A stretch of DNA of 64,000 bases from Gautieria morchelliformis (Eukaryota; Basidiomycota; Agaricomycetes; Gomphales; Gomphaceae). A model generated the notes under the pieces. That model saw nothing but the letters and a program-made list of their open reading frames with translations. It ran no database searches and was not told where the DNA came from. The DNA lies in assembly GCA_015179125.1 (NCBI GenBank), contig WHVA01000491.1, positions 18,637-82,636 of the forward strand, written 5' to 3'. Positions 36,261-46,633 of this stretch are shown here, piece by piece. Within the stretch, counting starts at the first letter, position 1. Every line of letters begins with the position of its first letter. The translations under genes and the position numbers were made by a program.

Positions 36261-39200
36261 ATGGGCCCCGGAGACACTTCTGAGAAGCTGTTGGGTGTTG
36301 AGAAGCTTGCTACTGATGGAAGTAATTGGCCATTGTGGCGAGCCACTCTCATCAGCTATTTCGAGTCCAAAAATCTGCTCAAGCATGTAGAAGGGAGAGT
36401 CACTCGACCTCCTGATCCTCCAGTCATGCCCCCAGGCCATATTCTAACAGAAGCTGAGGAAACTCAGATGGATAAGGCCGAGGAGAAGCTGGAGAGATAC
36501 CTTGCTAGAGAAGGACAAGCCAAGACCCAAATCATCGTCTCAGTGTCAGAGTCATTAGCCCTGATGCTACAGAAGCAGAAGACAGCAAAAGAGACTTGGG
36601 ATGCACTGGTCAATGAAATGACCAAAAAGCCCAAGATGGTCCTCACCAGCCTGCAGAGACAACTCCGCAGTATGAGATGTCCTGAGGATGGAGACTTGAG
36701 AGATCATTTGGACAAGGCCCAAGACCTATATGCTCGTCTTAATGAGATGGGAGCCAGAGTTTCCGAAGAAGAATTCATGGACATCATCCTTGCATCACTT
36801 CCACCATCCTATGAGGCAGTCATGAACGCCCTTACCACTTCGCTTGAAGAATGCGGGATGCCATTGGTCCCTGATAATATTATTAGGGTACTAAAGGCTC
36901 AGTATGACAGGAAGAAGACACTCCCGCAAGAAGAGCAGGTGTTTATTGGTTCATCTACTAAGAAGGACCAGAAGGGGCAGAAGGCGCATGTATGCACCAA
37001 CTGCAAAAAGCCTGGACATTCTATCGAAAATTGCTGGGCTAAAGGAGGTGGTAAAGAAGGTCAAGGACCACGTCAGAAGAAAAAAGCCAAGGCCAAGAAG
37101 AAGAAGAAGGGTAAAGCAAAAGCGAATGTTGCCGAAGAAGAGTCCTCTTCTGAGGCAAGTGGTGATGGGCATCTTGCCTTCACCAATTTTGACGAGTGCT
37201 CTAATTTCAATTTGAGCACATCCTCAGGAGTTATAGTTATACTCGACACCGGAACGACATCGCATATGACTCCTCACAAAAATTTATTGAGGAACTACTG
37301 TCAATTCTCACAGCCGAGGACTATCCGAGCAGCCAACAAAGGTACCTTTGATGCCTTCGGCTCAGGACTGCTCGTATTATCCAATAAGGTTGGAGATAGA
37401 ACAGTAGAAGTCACGTTGCAAGATACATACTATGCACCTAAAATTGCTGCTACCCTCGTCTCGATCGGTCGGTGCGATGATGCTGGCTACGACATTCGAC
37501 TCGGTGGCCAGAAATGCACAATATCTAATGCTGCTGGAAAAGTATTGATGCAAGCACCGAAAGTCAATGGCTTATATCGACTAGACCTCCAGTCACCAAG
37601 TGCTCAAGCCCATATGTGTTTATCTGCCATGGAAATTCATCAAAAGATGGGGCACATCTCGCAGAAGTCCCTACAACATCTATTAAATCATGGCATGATA
37701 TTGGGCATTGAACTGAGCTCCACAGGCGATAGAATTGTCTGTGATGCGTGTATTCAGGCCAAGATTGCGCGCAAACCTCTTCCTCGAGAACCCAGAGACC
37801 GAACATCAAAATTCGGTGACAGAATTTATTCTGATGTCTGGGGACCTGCAAGACACCTCACGATCGATAAGAAGTCATATTATGTCTCCTTTATCGATGA
37901 TTACTCAAGAGAATCGGTGATCTATCTCATGGCGAACAAATCAGAAGCATTCTCAAAGTACAAGCTCTACGAGGCTTTAATGCTTCGACAGAGAAATGTG
38001 CACATCAAGGCACTTGTTTCTGATCGAGGGGGCGAGTATACGAGCTCTGAATTCGAACAACATCTAGCCAAACAAGGCACGAAGCATCAGTTGACGGTAC
38101 ACGACACACCAGAGTCCAATGGTGTTGCGGAACGCCTGAACCGAACTCTCACTGAGAGAACTCGTGCCATGCTGCTAGAATCAGGCCTTCCTAAGATATT
38201 ATGGGGCTATGCGATACAGCATGCCAATTATCTTAGGAACAGGACGCATACAAGAGCTCTACCAGATAAAACGCCCTACGAGATGATTCACCATGAAAAA
38301 CCGAATCTCAAAGACATTCACGCGTGGGGAACTGAAATTTACGTTAAAATCACTCAGGGAGATAAATTGGCAGCTCGTGCCAAGAGAGCTCGGTGGATAG
38401 GAATTTCTGCGCAGAGCCATGGTCATTATGTTTATTGGCCTGACTCGCACAAAGTTTCTGTCGAGCGGAATGTTGTGTTTGATTCAGAGATGAAGAAGGG
38501 AAAGGTCCCAATCATTTCTATTGAGGAATCCAAGCTACCTACGTCTAGAGAGGAGAAGAAGGCCATTCCGGCATCAGTGCCTGTGTCCGGTCGCTTAGTC
38601 AGCGAAGAGGCAAAGATCGAAGAAATTGATGAAAGTGCACCAGAGGAATATCTTGAAAAGCTGCAACCTATTCAGGGAGTTGATGACAGACCTAGAGAAG
38701 CTGAACCGATAAGGAGAAGCGAAAGGATCCGTCAACAACAAGTGCAGCCGGCCCCATCAGGTCCCGTAACAAGATCTCAAACCCAGAGACAAGCTGGCGC
38801 ACATATGACTACGCTAGTTTACGAGGACGTTGAGGACCATAAAGAAGTTTTATTCGACCAAGAATTATCCTCCGAGATTGATGGCATCAGTAGCTATGAG
38901 TGTGCCATCAGTGCGTTTCTAACCGACGGTCAAAACAATAACAAGGCGCCGGATTTGAGTCAAATTGAACCTAGCAATGCAGACGAAGCTCTGAATAATC
39001 CTATATGGAAGAAATCAATGGACAAAGAGTATGAGGCCCTAATCGACAAGGGAGTGTGGGAACGAGCCAAACCACCTCCTGGAGCCAATATTGTCGGTAA
39101 TAAATGGGTCTACCTTTGGAAGCGTAATCCAGAAGGGAAACCAATAATGCCTAAATCGAGAATGGTCGCCCAAGGCTTCACACAGAAGTTTGGAGTCGAC

Positions 39201-39533
39201 TATGATGAGACATACTCACCTGTTGCTCGGTTATCCTCCCTACGGATCATATGCGCCATTGCTGCTAGGAATGACTGGCCTATTCATCAAATGGACATGG
39301 ACTATGCATACCTCAATGCTACGTTGCCCGAACCTATTTACATGAAGCAGCCGTATGGATATGAGTCAGGAGACAAAGGCGAAGTGCTACTTTTGAAGAA
39401 AGCACTCTACGGCCTCAAGCAATCTGGAAGAGAATGGTACAAACGTCTAAGTGGTGAATTCCACAAGTTAGGATTCACTACGTCAGCCACAGACGGGGCT
39501 GTATTTTATAGACGTGGCGAAAGGGGCATGTGA
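36261..39533 (+). CDS. Copia gag-pol, part 1 (gag to RT)
   Basis: 1,090 codons. In order: a gag/UBN2-like region (SNWPLWRATLISYFESKNLL near residues 20-40); a CCHC knuckle CTNCKKPGHSIENC near residue 248; a Lys-rich tail; aspartic protease ILDTGTTSHMT near residue 330; GAG-pre-integrase with HQKMGH and CDACIQAK; integrase with DVWGP, SDRGGEY and the Glu in ESNGVAERLNRT (D,D,E); and reverse transcriptase with WVYLWKRN, KSRMVAQGF and MDMDYAYLNA, to the point before the AVDD box. The frame ends at 39533, where a one-base shift passes into the second ORF. Products form the cytoplasmic particle and carry out reverse transcription and integration. The copia class is shown by integrase lying before RT. 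The first ATG lies 6 bp after the 5' LTR. Confidence 0.95.
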   Translation: MGPGDTSEKLLGVEKLATDGSNWPLWRATLISYFESKNLLKHVEGRVTRPPDPPVMPPGHILTEAEETQMDKAEEKLERYLAREGQAKTQIIVSVSESLALMLQKQKTAKETWDALVNEMTKKPKMVLTSLQRQLRSMRCPEDGDLRDHLDKAQDLYARLNEMGARVSEEEFMDIILASLPPSYEAVMNALTTSLEECGMPLVPDNIIRVLKAQYDRKKTLPQEEQVFIGSSTKKDQKGQKAHVCTNCKKPGHSIENCWAKGGGKEGQGPRQKKKAKAKKKKKGKAKANVAEEESSSEASGDGHLAFTNFDECSNFNLSTSSGVIVILDTGTTSHMTPHKNLLRNYCQFSQPRTIRAANKGTFDAFGSGLLVLSNKVGDRTVEVTLQDTYYAPKIAATLVSIGRCDDAGYDIRLGGQKCTISNAAGKVLMQAPKVNGLYRLDLQSPSAQAHMCLSAMEIHQKMGHISQKSLQHLLNHGMILGIELSSTGDRIVCDACIQAKIARKPLPREPRDRTSKFGDRIYSDVWGPARHLTIDKKSYYVSFIDDYSRESVIYLMANKSEAFSKYKLYEALMLRQRNVHIKALVSDRGGEYTSSEFEQHLAKQGTKHQLTVHDTPESNGVAERLNRTLTERTRAMLLESGLPKILWGYAIQHANYLRNRTHTRALPDKTPYEMIHHEKPNLKDIHAWGTEIYVKITQGDKLAARAKRARWIGISAQSHGHYVYWPDSHKVSVERNVVFDSEMKKGKVPIISIEESKLPTSREEKKAIPASVPVSGRLVSEEAKIEEIDESAPEEYLEKLQPIQGVDDRPREAEPIRRSERIRQQQVQPAPSGPVTRSQTQRQAGAHMTTLVYEDVEDHKEVLFDQELSSEIDGISSYECAISAFLTDGQNNNKAPDLSQIEPSNADEALNNPIWKKSMDKEYEALIDKGVWERAKPPPGANIVGNKWVYLWKRNPEGKPIMPKSRMVAQGFTQKFGVDYDETYSPVARLSSLRIICAIAARNDWPIHQMDMDYAYLNATLPEPIYMKQPYGYESGDKGEVLLLKKALYGLKQSGREWYKRLSGEFHKLGFTTSATDGAVFYRRGERGM

Positions 39534-40504
39534 TCATTGCAACAGCTGTGGACGACCTTACCATCACAGCTGAGAATCAATCAGTCCTGGATGAAGTCAA
39601 ACGAGATCTTGCTCAGGTCTTCAGTATGAAAGATCTAGGCGAGATTCATTGGCTATTGAATCTCAAAATCGAGAGAGACTGGCTGAAGAAGACCATTGCA
39701 ATTTCACAACCTGCATACATCGAGAAGATCATCAAAAAATTTAATCTCGAAGATGCAAAGACTTATGCTACGCCTCTTGATCCAGCCGTAAAATTATCTA
39801 AAGACCAATGTCCTTCTACAGAGAGAGGCAAGAAAGCCATGTCGAAATTTCCATACAGGCAAGCTATAGGATCACTGATGTGGGCGGCTGTAGCCACTCG
39901 ACCTGACATTGCATTTGCGGTGTCATTACTCTCGCAATTCCTTGAAAATCCAGGTGGCACACACTGGAATGCAGTCAAACGTGTCTTCAAATATTTGAAA
40001 GGCACGAAGCATTACAGGCTCACACTTGGAAGAAATCAAGACGGCTTGATGGGGTATTCAGATGCGGATTGGGGTTCACAGAGTCATAGGCGTTCGTATT
40101 CGGCATACTTATTTCAGATTGATGGAGGCACTGTTTCATGGAGTTGCCAGAAACAGTCGATAGTAGCCCTCTCATCAACTGAAGCCGAATTCGTCGCCCT
40201 GACCCATGCGGGCAAAGAGGCTCTTTGGATGCGCCATTTTATTTCTGAAATATTCCAACCACTGAACAGACCCATCCAAGTTTATTCAGACAATCAATCA
40301 GCCATTGCCATCACGTATGGCACCCAACAACACACGAGAACCAAGCATTTCGACATCCGATTATATTTCCTTCGAGATATAATCAAAAATCAACAAGCCA
40401 AGCTCGTTTATTTGCCAACCGAACAAATGTTGGCAGATATCCTCACTAAAGGACTTCCTAGTCCTAGAGTGAAGATTCTCAACGAGCAAATCGGAATATA
40501 TTAA
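39530..40504 (+). CDS. Copia pol, part 2 (RT catalytic box and RNase H)
   Basis: 324 codons in the +1 frame continue the RT with VDDLTI (the catalytic Asp pair, an AVDD variant of YVDD). MKDLGEIHWLL, RPDIAFAV and the copia RNase H (YSDADWG, SSTEAEF, DNQSA and HTRTKHFDI) follow. It stops 14 bp before the 3' LTR. Junction with part 1 needs one inserted base in or near the G4 run at 39523-39526. A programmed frameshift at this site would be unusual for copia, whose shifts, where used, lie between gag and pol. Confidence 0.93.
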   Translation: MIIATAVDDLTITAENQSVLDEVKRDLAQVFSMKDLGEIHWLLNLKIERDWLKKTIAISQPAYIEKIIKKFNLEDAKTYATPLDPAVKLSKDQCPSTERGKKAMSKFPYRQAIGSLMWAAVATRPDIAFAVSLLSQFLENPGGTHWNAVKRVFKYLKGTKHYRLTLGRNQDGLMGYSDADWGSQSHRRSYSAYLFQIDGGTVSWSCQKQSIVALSSTEAEFVALTHAGKEALWMRHFISEIFQPLNRPIQVYSDNQSAIAITYGTQQHTRTKHFDIRLYFLRDIIKNQQAKLVYLPTEQMLADILTKGLPSPRVKILNEQIGIY

Positions 40505-40517
40505 GCTTGAGGGGGCG

Positions 40518-41015
40518 TGTTGGGTGCATTTATGCTCCTGCACCAAAATCAAGCATAATATATCCAATTTGTTGTGTGGCCTTCCAATTTCTTCTCACAT
40601 TGTTCTTGTATTATGCATCCATTTCTCTGGTTATTTTCGAAATTTTCCACTCATTCCTTATCTCTCTATTTCATCTTGTTATTCCTACTTTCACAAGCGG
40701 CTGCACCCAGCGGAGTCCGAAATGACTTCGACGCGCGAGCTCTTGGGCGCTAAAGGGCCGGGTAGTAGTACATGCGCAGTGGAACACATTTCCCCCTCTC
40801 TCAGTGACCACTAAATTCACTGAGAGAGGCAAGTAAATTAGTCTAGTAGTCTTTGCATTTATTGACCTAGAAATCCTCTGTAGTGAATTGATTTCTAGGT
40901 AGTGTATAATATATTTAGAGTGACCACTAAATTCACTGAGAGAGTGAATTGATTTCTAGTCTATTCTTTTGAATAACAAGTCCATACCTACTGCCTATAA
41001 TTCCTGTCCTCTACA
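40518..41015 (+). repeat. 3' LTR of copia element
   Basis: 498 bp, apparently identical to 35758-36255. It is preceded by the polypurine tract GAGGGGGCG and followed by TSD copy TCTTA. Confidence 0.95.
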
Positions 41016-41324
41016 TCTTATTCTGCAATCAATTAATCACCTTCGATACTTGATTTCCTTCGCTCCATCTCCTGTTCTTAGCACAGCGAGTCTAGCAAGA
41101 TCTCAGTCTCTCTGCCTTCCGTCTTCTGCCTCAATTCCGCCTCACGTTCTGACCAACCTTCAGTTCAGTACATTCCTACTTCCGACCCATTTCCGAAATA
41201 CCTAGGACGATAGTTCATTGGGGGCGCAACCTACAAGTTGAAGCCGCTGTCCTTTCCAGTTCCGACTTAGCGGAAATCTCGATACGTAACAGTATTATCT
41301 GATTTCCACCCGATAACTATCGCT

Positions 41325-42739
41325 ATGCCTCCTCGTACCACAGCTACTTCAGCTCGAGCAGGAGCTGTCAAAGCTCTCTCTTATTTTGGCAGTCTTAGAT
41401 CTGCAGCACCAAGGCACATGGAACCCTCCGGCAGCTCTCGTGTTGATGATGAGCTCTCCAATGCTTTTCGCAATGATTCGAAGAAGTTCCCGACGCTAAT
41501 CCCGACGACAATCCCGACTATGACGGAAACTCGACAAGTAGCAGCGGCGAACAAACAGCAGCGTCATTCCGACGCCCAGCTCCACCACCACCACCTCCAC
41601 CAGGACCACCTCCAGGCGGCCCTCATGGCGGCCCACCCGGCGGTCTCCCAGGCGGTCCTCCACCTCCAATTCCTCCTCAGATTCCCACCAACCCAGCTCC
41701 GCCCGCGCCAGTTCCGGATCTTGCACAAGCCATCGCCATGCTAGCCGGACAACTCCAGCGCCCGGCCCAAGCACCACCATTCCCCAAGACAAAGGTCCGC
41801 GAACCAGATCAGTTCGACGGTTCCGACCCCAAGAAGCTCCAGCCATTTCTGGTCCAGCTTCAACTCAACTTCCGTGATCGTCCCGACGCCTTTCCCGACG
41901 ACGAACAAAAGGTCAATTACGCCCTTTCCTATCTCCGAGGCACGGCTCTCGACTACTTCGAACCCGCCCTCATGGATCCGTTCGCTCTCCTCGACTGGGC
42001 CGATGATTAACACAACTTCGTTTCCGAACTCCGCAACAACTTCGGACCATTTGACATGGAAGCCGATGCGGAAAATGAACTCAATAAGCTTCATATGAAA
42101 GACACTCATAAGATAGCTAAATATATCGTCACATTCCAGCAGCTTGCTCCTCGAGTCCAATGGGGAGAAGCTGCACTCCGACGCCAGTTTTACATGGGCT
42201 TGCCATCCCAGATCAAGGATGAAATTGCCCGCGTCGGAAAACCTGCCACCCTTACCGACCTTCGCAACCTTGCCCAATCCATCGATTCACGCTACTGGGA
42301 AAGACATTCCGAGATCGCTCGCGAAACTTCCGCCCAGAGCAAGAACGACAAGTCTTCCGACAAAAAGTCTGACAAAGACAAGAAGAAGACTAATTCTGGA
42401 AACAACAACTCCGGAAACGACAACAACAACAGTTCCGGATCCAACTCCGGCAACCGGAACAACAACTCCACCCCTCGCAACAACCAGGCCTCTGGTTCCA
42501 ACACCAATGCCTGGAAGAGTACTCCGGACCTTTCCGACAAACTTGGGAAGGACGGAAAACTAACCCCTGTAGAACACCAGCGTCGCATGGACAACAACCT
42601 TTGCCTTTTCTGCGGCAAAGGCGGTCACGTCGCTCACGATTGCACCCGAGCTTCCGCTTCCGCTGCTGGGGCCAAGGGCCGAGCGGCAAAGAGGGAAGAG
42701 AAATCCGAAGCGGCTCCCGCTACGGATGCAAAAAAATAG
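41325..42739 (+). pseudogene. Gypsy B gag with frame break and stop
   Basis: The start MPPRTTATSAR lies 34 bp after the 5' LTR. A frame change near 41560 leads into a Pro/Gly-rich linker. The gag core (KVREPDQFDGSDPKKLQPFL, NYALSYLRGTALDYF) is then interrupted by a TAA at 42008-42010. It resumes as FVSELRNNFGP, FYMGLPSQIKDEI and an Asn/Ser/Lys-rich tract, ending in a CCHC knuckle CLFCGKGGHVAHDC (about 42602-42643). Gag forms the particle shell. The interruptions make this copy non-functional. Confidence 0.88.
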
Positions 42740-44028
42740 TCAGCAGTCCTCCGGCCTCCGCACGAGCTGAGGGCTGTGTTGACCCCATTCGTGCGACAAA
42801 CGAGGTTAAACTCAACGCATCCGCTCTTTCGTCCTCCGACTCCCTCTCTGTTCCGCTCACCTCCGACACAATTTCCGCACCCCTGTTCACAGCATTGATC
42901 GACTCCGGTTCGACTCATTGTTTCCTCGATTCCGACTTTGTTTTGAAACATAAACTTCCGACCCGCAACATTCCGACAATTCCGCTCCGCCTTTTCGACG
43001 GGTCGTCTAACATGGCAATTTCCCAAGTCGTGGACCTGTCTATCCGTTTCGCTACTGGGGACAACCATGAAGTTACATTTTACGTTACTCCGCTAGATGC
43101 TAGCTGTTCCGTTGTACTAGGACACAATTGGCTCACCTGATATAATCCGTCGATTAACTGGGCATTGGGTCAAATACAGTTCCGTATCCCGGATCAACTT
43201 CCGTCTATTCCAACGTCGTCCGCAAAGATGGCTCAAGCCTCTTCTGCAACTCCGCTTGTGGATTCAGTTCCGCACTCCGGTCCCGCTTTAGCACCTCCGT
43301 CCCTCAAAGCTCCTCAAATTGCGCTCGTTTCTGCCACCGCTTTCCGCGTATTGCAACGGCAAGAAGATACGACCGTTTTCCAGCTTCACCTTTCCGACTC
43401 GGCTTCAGTCAAGGCTCATTCCACCTCGACTTCCGCTCCGGTCGACATGAGCTCAGTTCCGGAAGAATATCGTGACTTCCCTGACGTGTTCAATAAGGCC
43501 AAAGCCGATAGACCTGCTGAACATCGACCTTACGATTTGAAAATAGATTTGGAAGAAGGAGCATCTCCACCCCTTGGACCGATCTACTCTCTTTCGCAAA
43601 GTGAACTCCAAACTCTCCGCGAGTTTGTCGATGAACACCTCAACATGGGCTTCATCCGCCCTTCGCTGTCTCCGCACGGCGCTCCGGTCCTTTTCATCAA
43701 GAGGAAGAATGGATCTCTCCGCCTCTGCATCGATTTCCATGGACTCAACGCCCTCCCTAAGAAGGACAAATATCCGCTTCCGCATATTTCCGACCTACTC
43801 GACACTCCCCGCAGGGTGAAGATCTACACCAAAATTGACCTCCAGCATGCTTATCACCTTGTCCACATCTGGGAAGGTGACGAGTGGAAAACCACTTTTC
43901 GCACCCGCTACGGTGCTTTTGAGTGGGTTGTCATGCCTTTCGGTCTAACCAATGCTCCGCCGCTTTTCAGCGATCATGAACGACATATTTTCCGACCTTC
44001 TCGATGTATGCGTCCTAGTCTACATTGA
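42740..44028 (+). pseudogene. Gypsy B protease and N-terminal RT, interrupted
   Basis: The aspartic protease (ALIDSGSTHCFLDS, VLGHNWL) is broken by a TGA at 43138, where relatives usually have an Arg codon; a CGA to TGA change at a CpG fits. The RT start follows with [12 protein letters not shown], a [16 protein letters not shown] block and [14 protein letters not shown] frame change at about 43965 leads into the next segment. Confidence 0.88.
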
Positions 44029-44620
44029 CGACATCCTCATCTATTCCGACACACCGGAAAAACATCGGGAACATGTCCGCGAAGTACTCCGCCGCCTACG
44101 CAAACACCACCTCTACGCAAAAGCAGAGAAATGCGAATGGCATCGCGACACGGTCGAATACCTCGGCTACATCCTCTCTCCAACAGGTCTTACCATGGCA
44201 GAGGACAAAGTCAAGGCAATTCAAGAATGGCCGGAACCCCGACGTGTTAAGGATGTACAGTCTTTCCTTGGCTTCGCCAACTTTTACCGGCGTTTCATTT
44301 ACAATTTTTCCGACATTACTGTTCCGCTCACGCATCTCACCAGGAAGGGTGCCCCATGGAATTTCACTCCGGAATGCCGTTCCACATTTGAAGCCCTCAA
44401 ATCGGCCTTACTACGGCTCCTATACTCGGTTTCTGGATTCCAGATGCCCAACTTGTACTCGAAACCGACGCTTCCGACTATGCGCTAGCCGCCATTCTTT
44501 CCATCATTTCCCCCGACAATGGAGAAATTCATCCAATCGCTTTTCCTTCCCGCACCTTTTCCACCCCGGAACTCAACTACGACGTCCACGATAAGGAACT
44601 ACTTGCGATTTTCGAAGCCT
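43952..44620 (+). pseudogene. Gypsy B RT catalytic box and RNase H start
   Basis: It continues the RT in another frame with [10 protein letters not shown] (catalytic YIDD), KCEWHRDTVEYLGYI and FLGFANFYRRFI. A further shift near 44410 leads into an RNase H segment that stays recognisable up to about 44640 ([17 protein letters not shown]). Confidence 0.88.
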
Positions 44621-44627
44621 TCAAATT

Positions 44628-46390
44628 TTGGCGACACTACCTGAAGGTCCAACTTATCCGATTGACGTTGTAATGGATCATAAGAACCTTGAGTATTTCA
44701 CGACTACTAAGATTTTGACTCGCCGCCAAGTCCGCTGGTCTGAATATCTCTCACAGTTCAACATGGTGATCCGCTTCCACCCCGGAAAGCTCGGAGCAAA
44801 ACCCGACGCACTCACTAGACATTGGGACGTCTACCCAAAGAGGGAAGTAGCGACTATGCCAGCGTTAATCCGCACAACTTCCGCCCAGTATTCTCCACTG
44901 AGCAACTGGCATTGTCCTGCGTGCCACAGCATTGCAGTTTCCGCTACTCCGCACCTCAATCATTATGGACATCGAGTCTCTCCATTCTGACATCCGTTCC
45001 GCACTTCGTTCTGACCCCATCTCCGCAGCCCACCTCATGACCCCACCAGTCCTGGATGGTCCCTTGATTCGACGGATTTCTCCGGTACAAGTCCCGGATT
45101 TACGTCCGGATGCCAACGATCTACGACTTCGCGTACTCCAGCAAAGCCACGATCATCCGCTCTCAGGACACCAAGGCCAGAACAAAACCCTCGACATAAT
45201 CCGATGTACCTATACTTGGCCTCTCCTCCACACGATGGTCCAAGACTATTGCAAGTCATGCACCACCTGTATGCGAGCCAAGCCTCAACGTCACAAACCC
45301 TATGGCCTCCTGAAGCAACTTCCGATCCCGGAACAACCGTGGAATTCGATATCCATGGATTTCATTGAGAAACTTCCTAAGTCATCTGGCTATGATACCA
45401 TTCTAGTTATCGTTGACCGCCTCACAAAGCAGTCCATCTTTATTCCGACCTACGACACCATCACTTCCGCCCAGCTCGCACAGCTCTTCGTGCTCCACGT
45501 CTTTTCCAAGCACGGAATCCCTTCCCATGTGACTTCCGACCGTGGATCAGAATTCGTGTCCTCCTTTTTCCGCACACTCGGCAAGGCTCTCGACATGAAG
45601 CTCCACTTCACTTCCGGTTATCATCCCGAAGGAGACGGACAAATGGAACGTACTAATCAGACCCTTGAGCAGTATCTCCGCGTCTATTGCAATTACCAAC
45701 ACAGCAACTGGTCCGACCTCCTTCCCCTTGCGGAATTTGCTTACAACAATGCGCCTTCCACCACCACCGGAATTTCACCCTTTTACGCCAACAAGGGCTA
45801 CCACCCGAATCTCGCCATCCACCCTGAACCGACCTCGCCTCTGCAAGAGCCCGAGATTTCGTTGTGGAACTCGACGACCTTCACCAACACCTCCGAGAGA
45901 ACATCTCCGCTGCCAAAAGAGATACCAAACTTCCGCCGATCGGAAATGACTTCCGCAACCGGCATTCGAGATAGGCGACAAAGTCTTTGTCAAAGCTGAA
46001 AACTTCTGCACCACTCGCCCCTCGAAGAACTCTCTGAAAAATACCTTGGACCTTACGAGATCATCGCTAAGGCCGGCAGTCGTTCTTTCACCCTCAGACT
46101 TCCTGACAATATGCGCCAGTACACCCGGTATTCCATGTCTCCATGCTTGAGCCAGCAGTTCCGAATACAATTCCGAATCGAGAACAACCTCCGCCTCGCC
46201 AGTCATCATCGACGGAGAACCGGAATATGAGATCTCGGAAATTCTCAACTCCAAGCTAGACAGACGATACCGCTGCCAACTCCAGTACCTAGTCAAGTGG
46301 GCAGGCTATGAAAACACCGACGAAGAGACTTCCTGGATTTCCGCCACGGAACTAGACACGCCTCTGACCTCGTCTCTGATTTTCACAAGT
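44628..46390 (+). pseudogene. Gypsy B RNase H end, integrase and chromodomain
   Basis: RNase H ends with [17 protein letters not shown] and [13 protein letters not shown]. Integrase (ORF 44932-45999) has the HHCC finger (HPLSGHQG...CKSCTTCMRAK), core SMDFIEKLPKS, SDRGSEFVSSFF and the Glu of PEGDGQMERTNQTLEQY. A frame change near 45850 precedes the last part. The chromodomain (about 46215-46370; EYEISEILNSK, YLVKWAGYENTDEETSW) probably guides integration to specific chromatin, as known for chromoviruses. The element is clearly Ty3/gypsy because integrase follows RT and RNase H. Confidence 0.9.
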
Positions 46391-46633
46391 CATATCCTGA
46401 TAAGCCTGGCCCCATTTCCGCGCCCTAGTCATTCCGATTCATTTCCGATCCCCATTTATTCTTACAGTTCTCAAGTCACATGTCAAAATCCGATTAATTC
46501 CGTTATACTATTTCCGACACCTCAAGAAAAATATCTACAAGTCTCTCGACCCTACTCCTCCCTCATTGTTTCCCCTCCCCTCGTTCCCCGCTTCCGGACC
46601 TTCTTCCGCATGACCTACTCCACGTTCGTCAAC

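Larger units (their letters stand above)
35758..41015 (+). mobile_element. Nearly intact Ty1/copia retrotransposon nested in gypsy LTR
   Basis: LTRs of 498 bp at 35758-36255 and 40518-41015 look identical on reading through. The target duplication is TCTTA (35753-35757 and 41016-41020). A purine-rich GAGGGGGCG precedes the 3' LTR. The interior codes for a full gag-pol in copia order (protease, integrase, RT, RNase H). Identical LTRs mean the insertion is recent. The only visible defect is one frame break at 39523-39526. Confidence 0.96.
35376..41291 (+). repeat. 5' LTR of gypsy element B, interrupted by a copia element
   Basis: The two halves, 35376-35757 and 41021-41291, join to an LTR of about 653 bp. 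It begins TGTTACGACCGTTC and ends TCGATACGTAACA, matching the 3' LTR at 47863-48541 over its whole length apart from small indels. A TATAAAAGCC box lies at about 35730. The copia element sits at the junction with its own TSD. Confidence 0.9.

Noticed and set aside
35758-41015. Programmed frameshift in the copia RT
   Set aside because: The shift lies inside the RT fold, not between gag and pol, and no slippery heptamer with a downstream structure is evident; mutation or sequence error is simpler.
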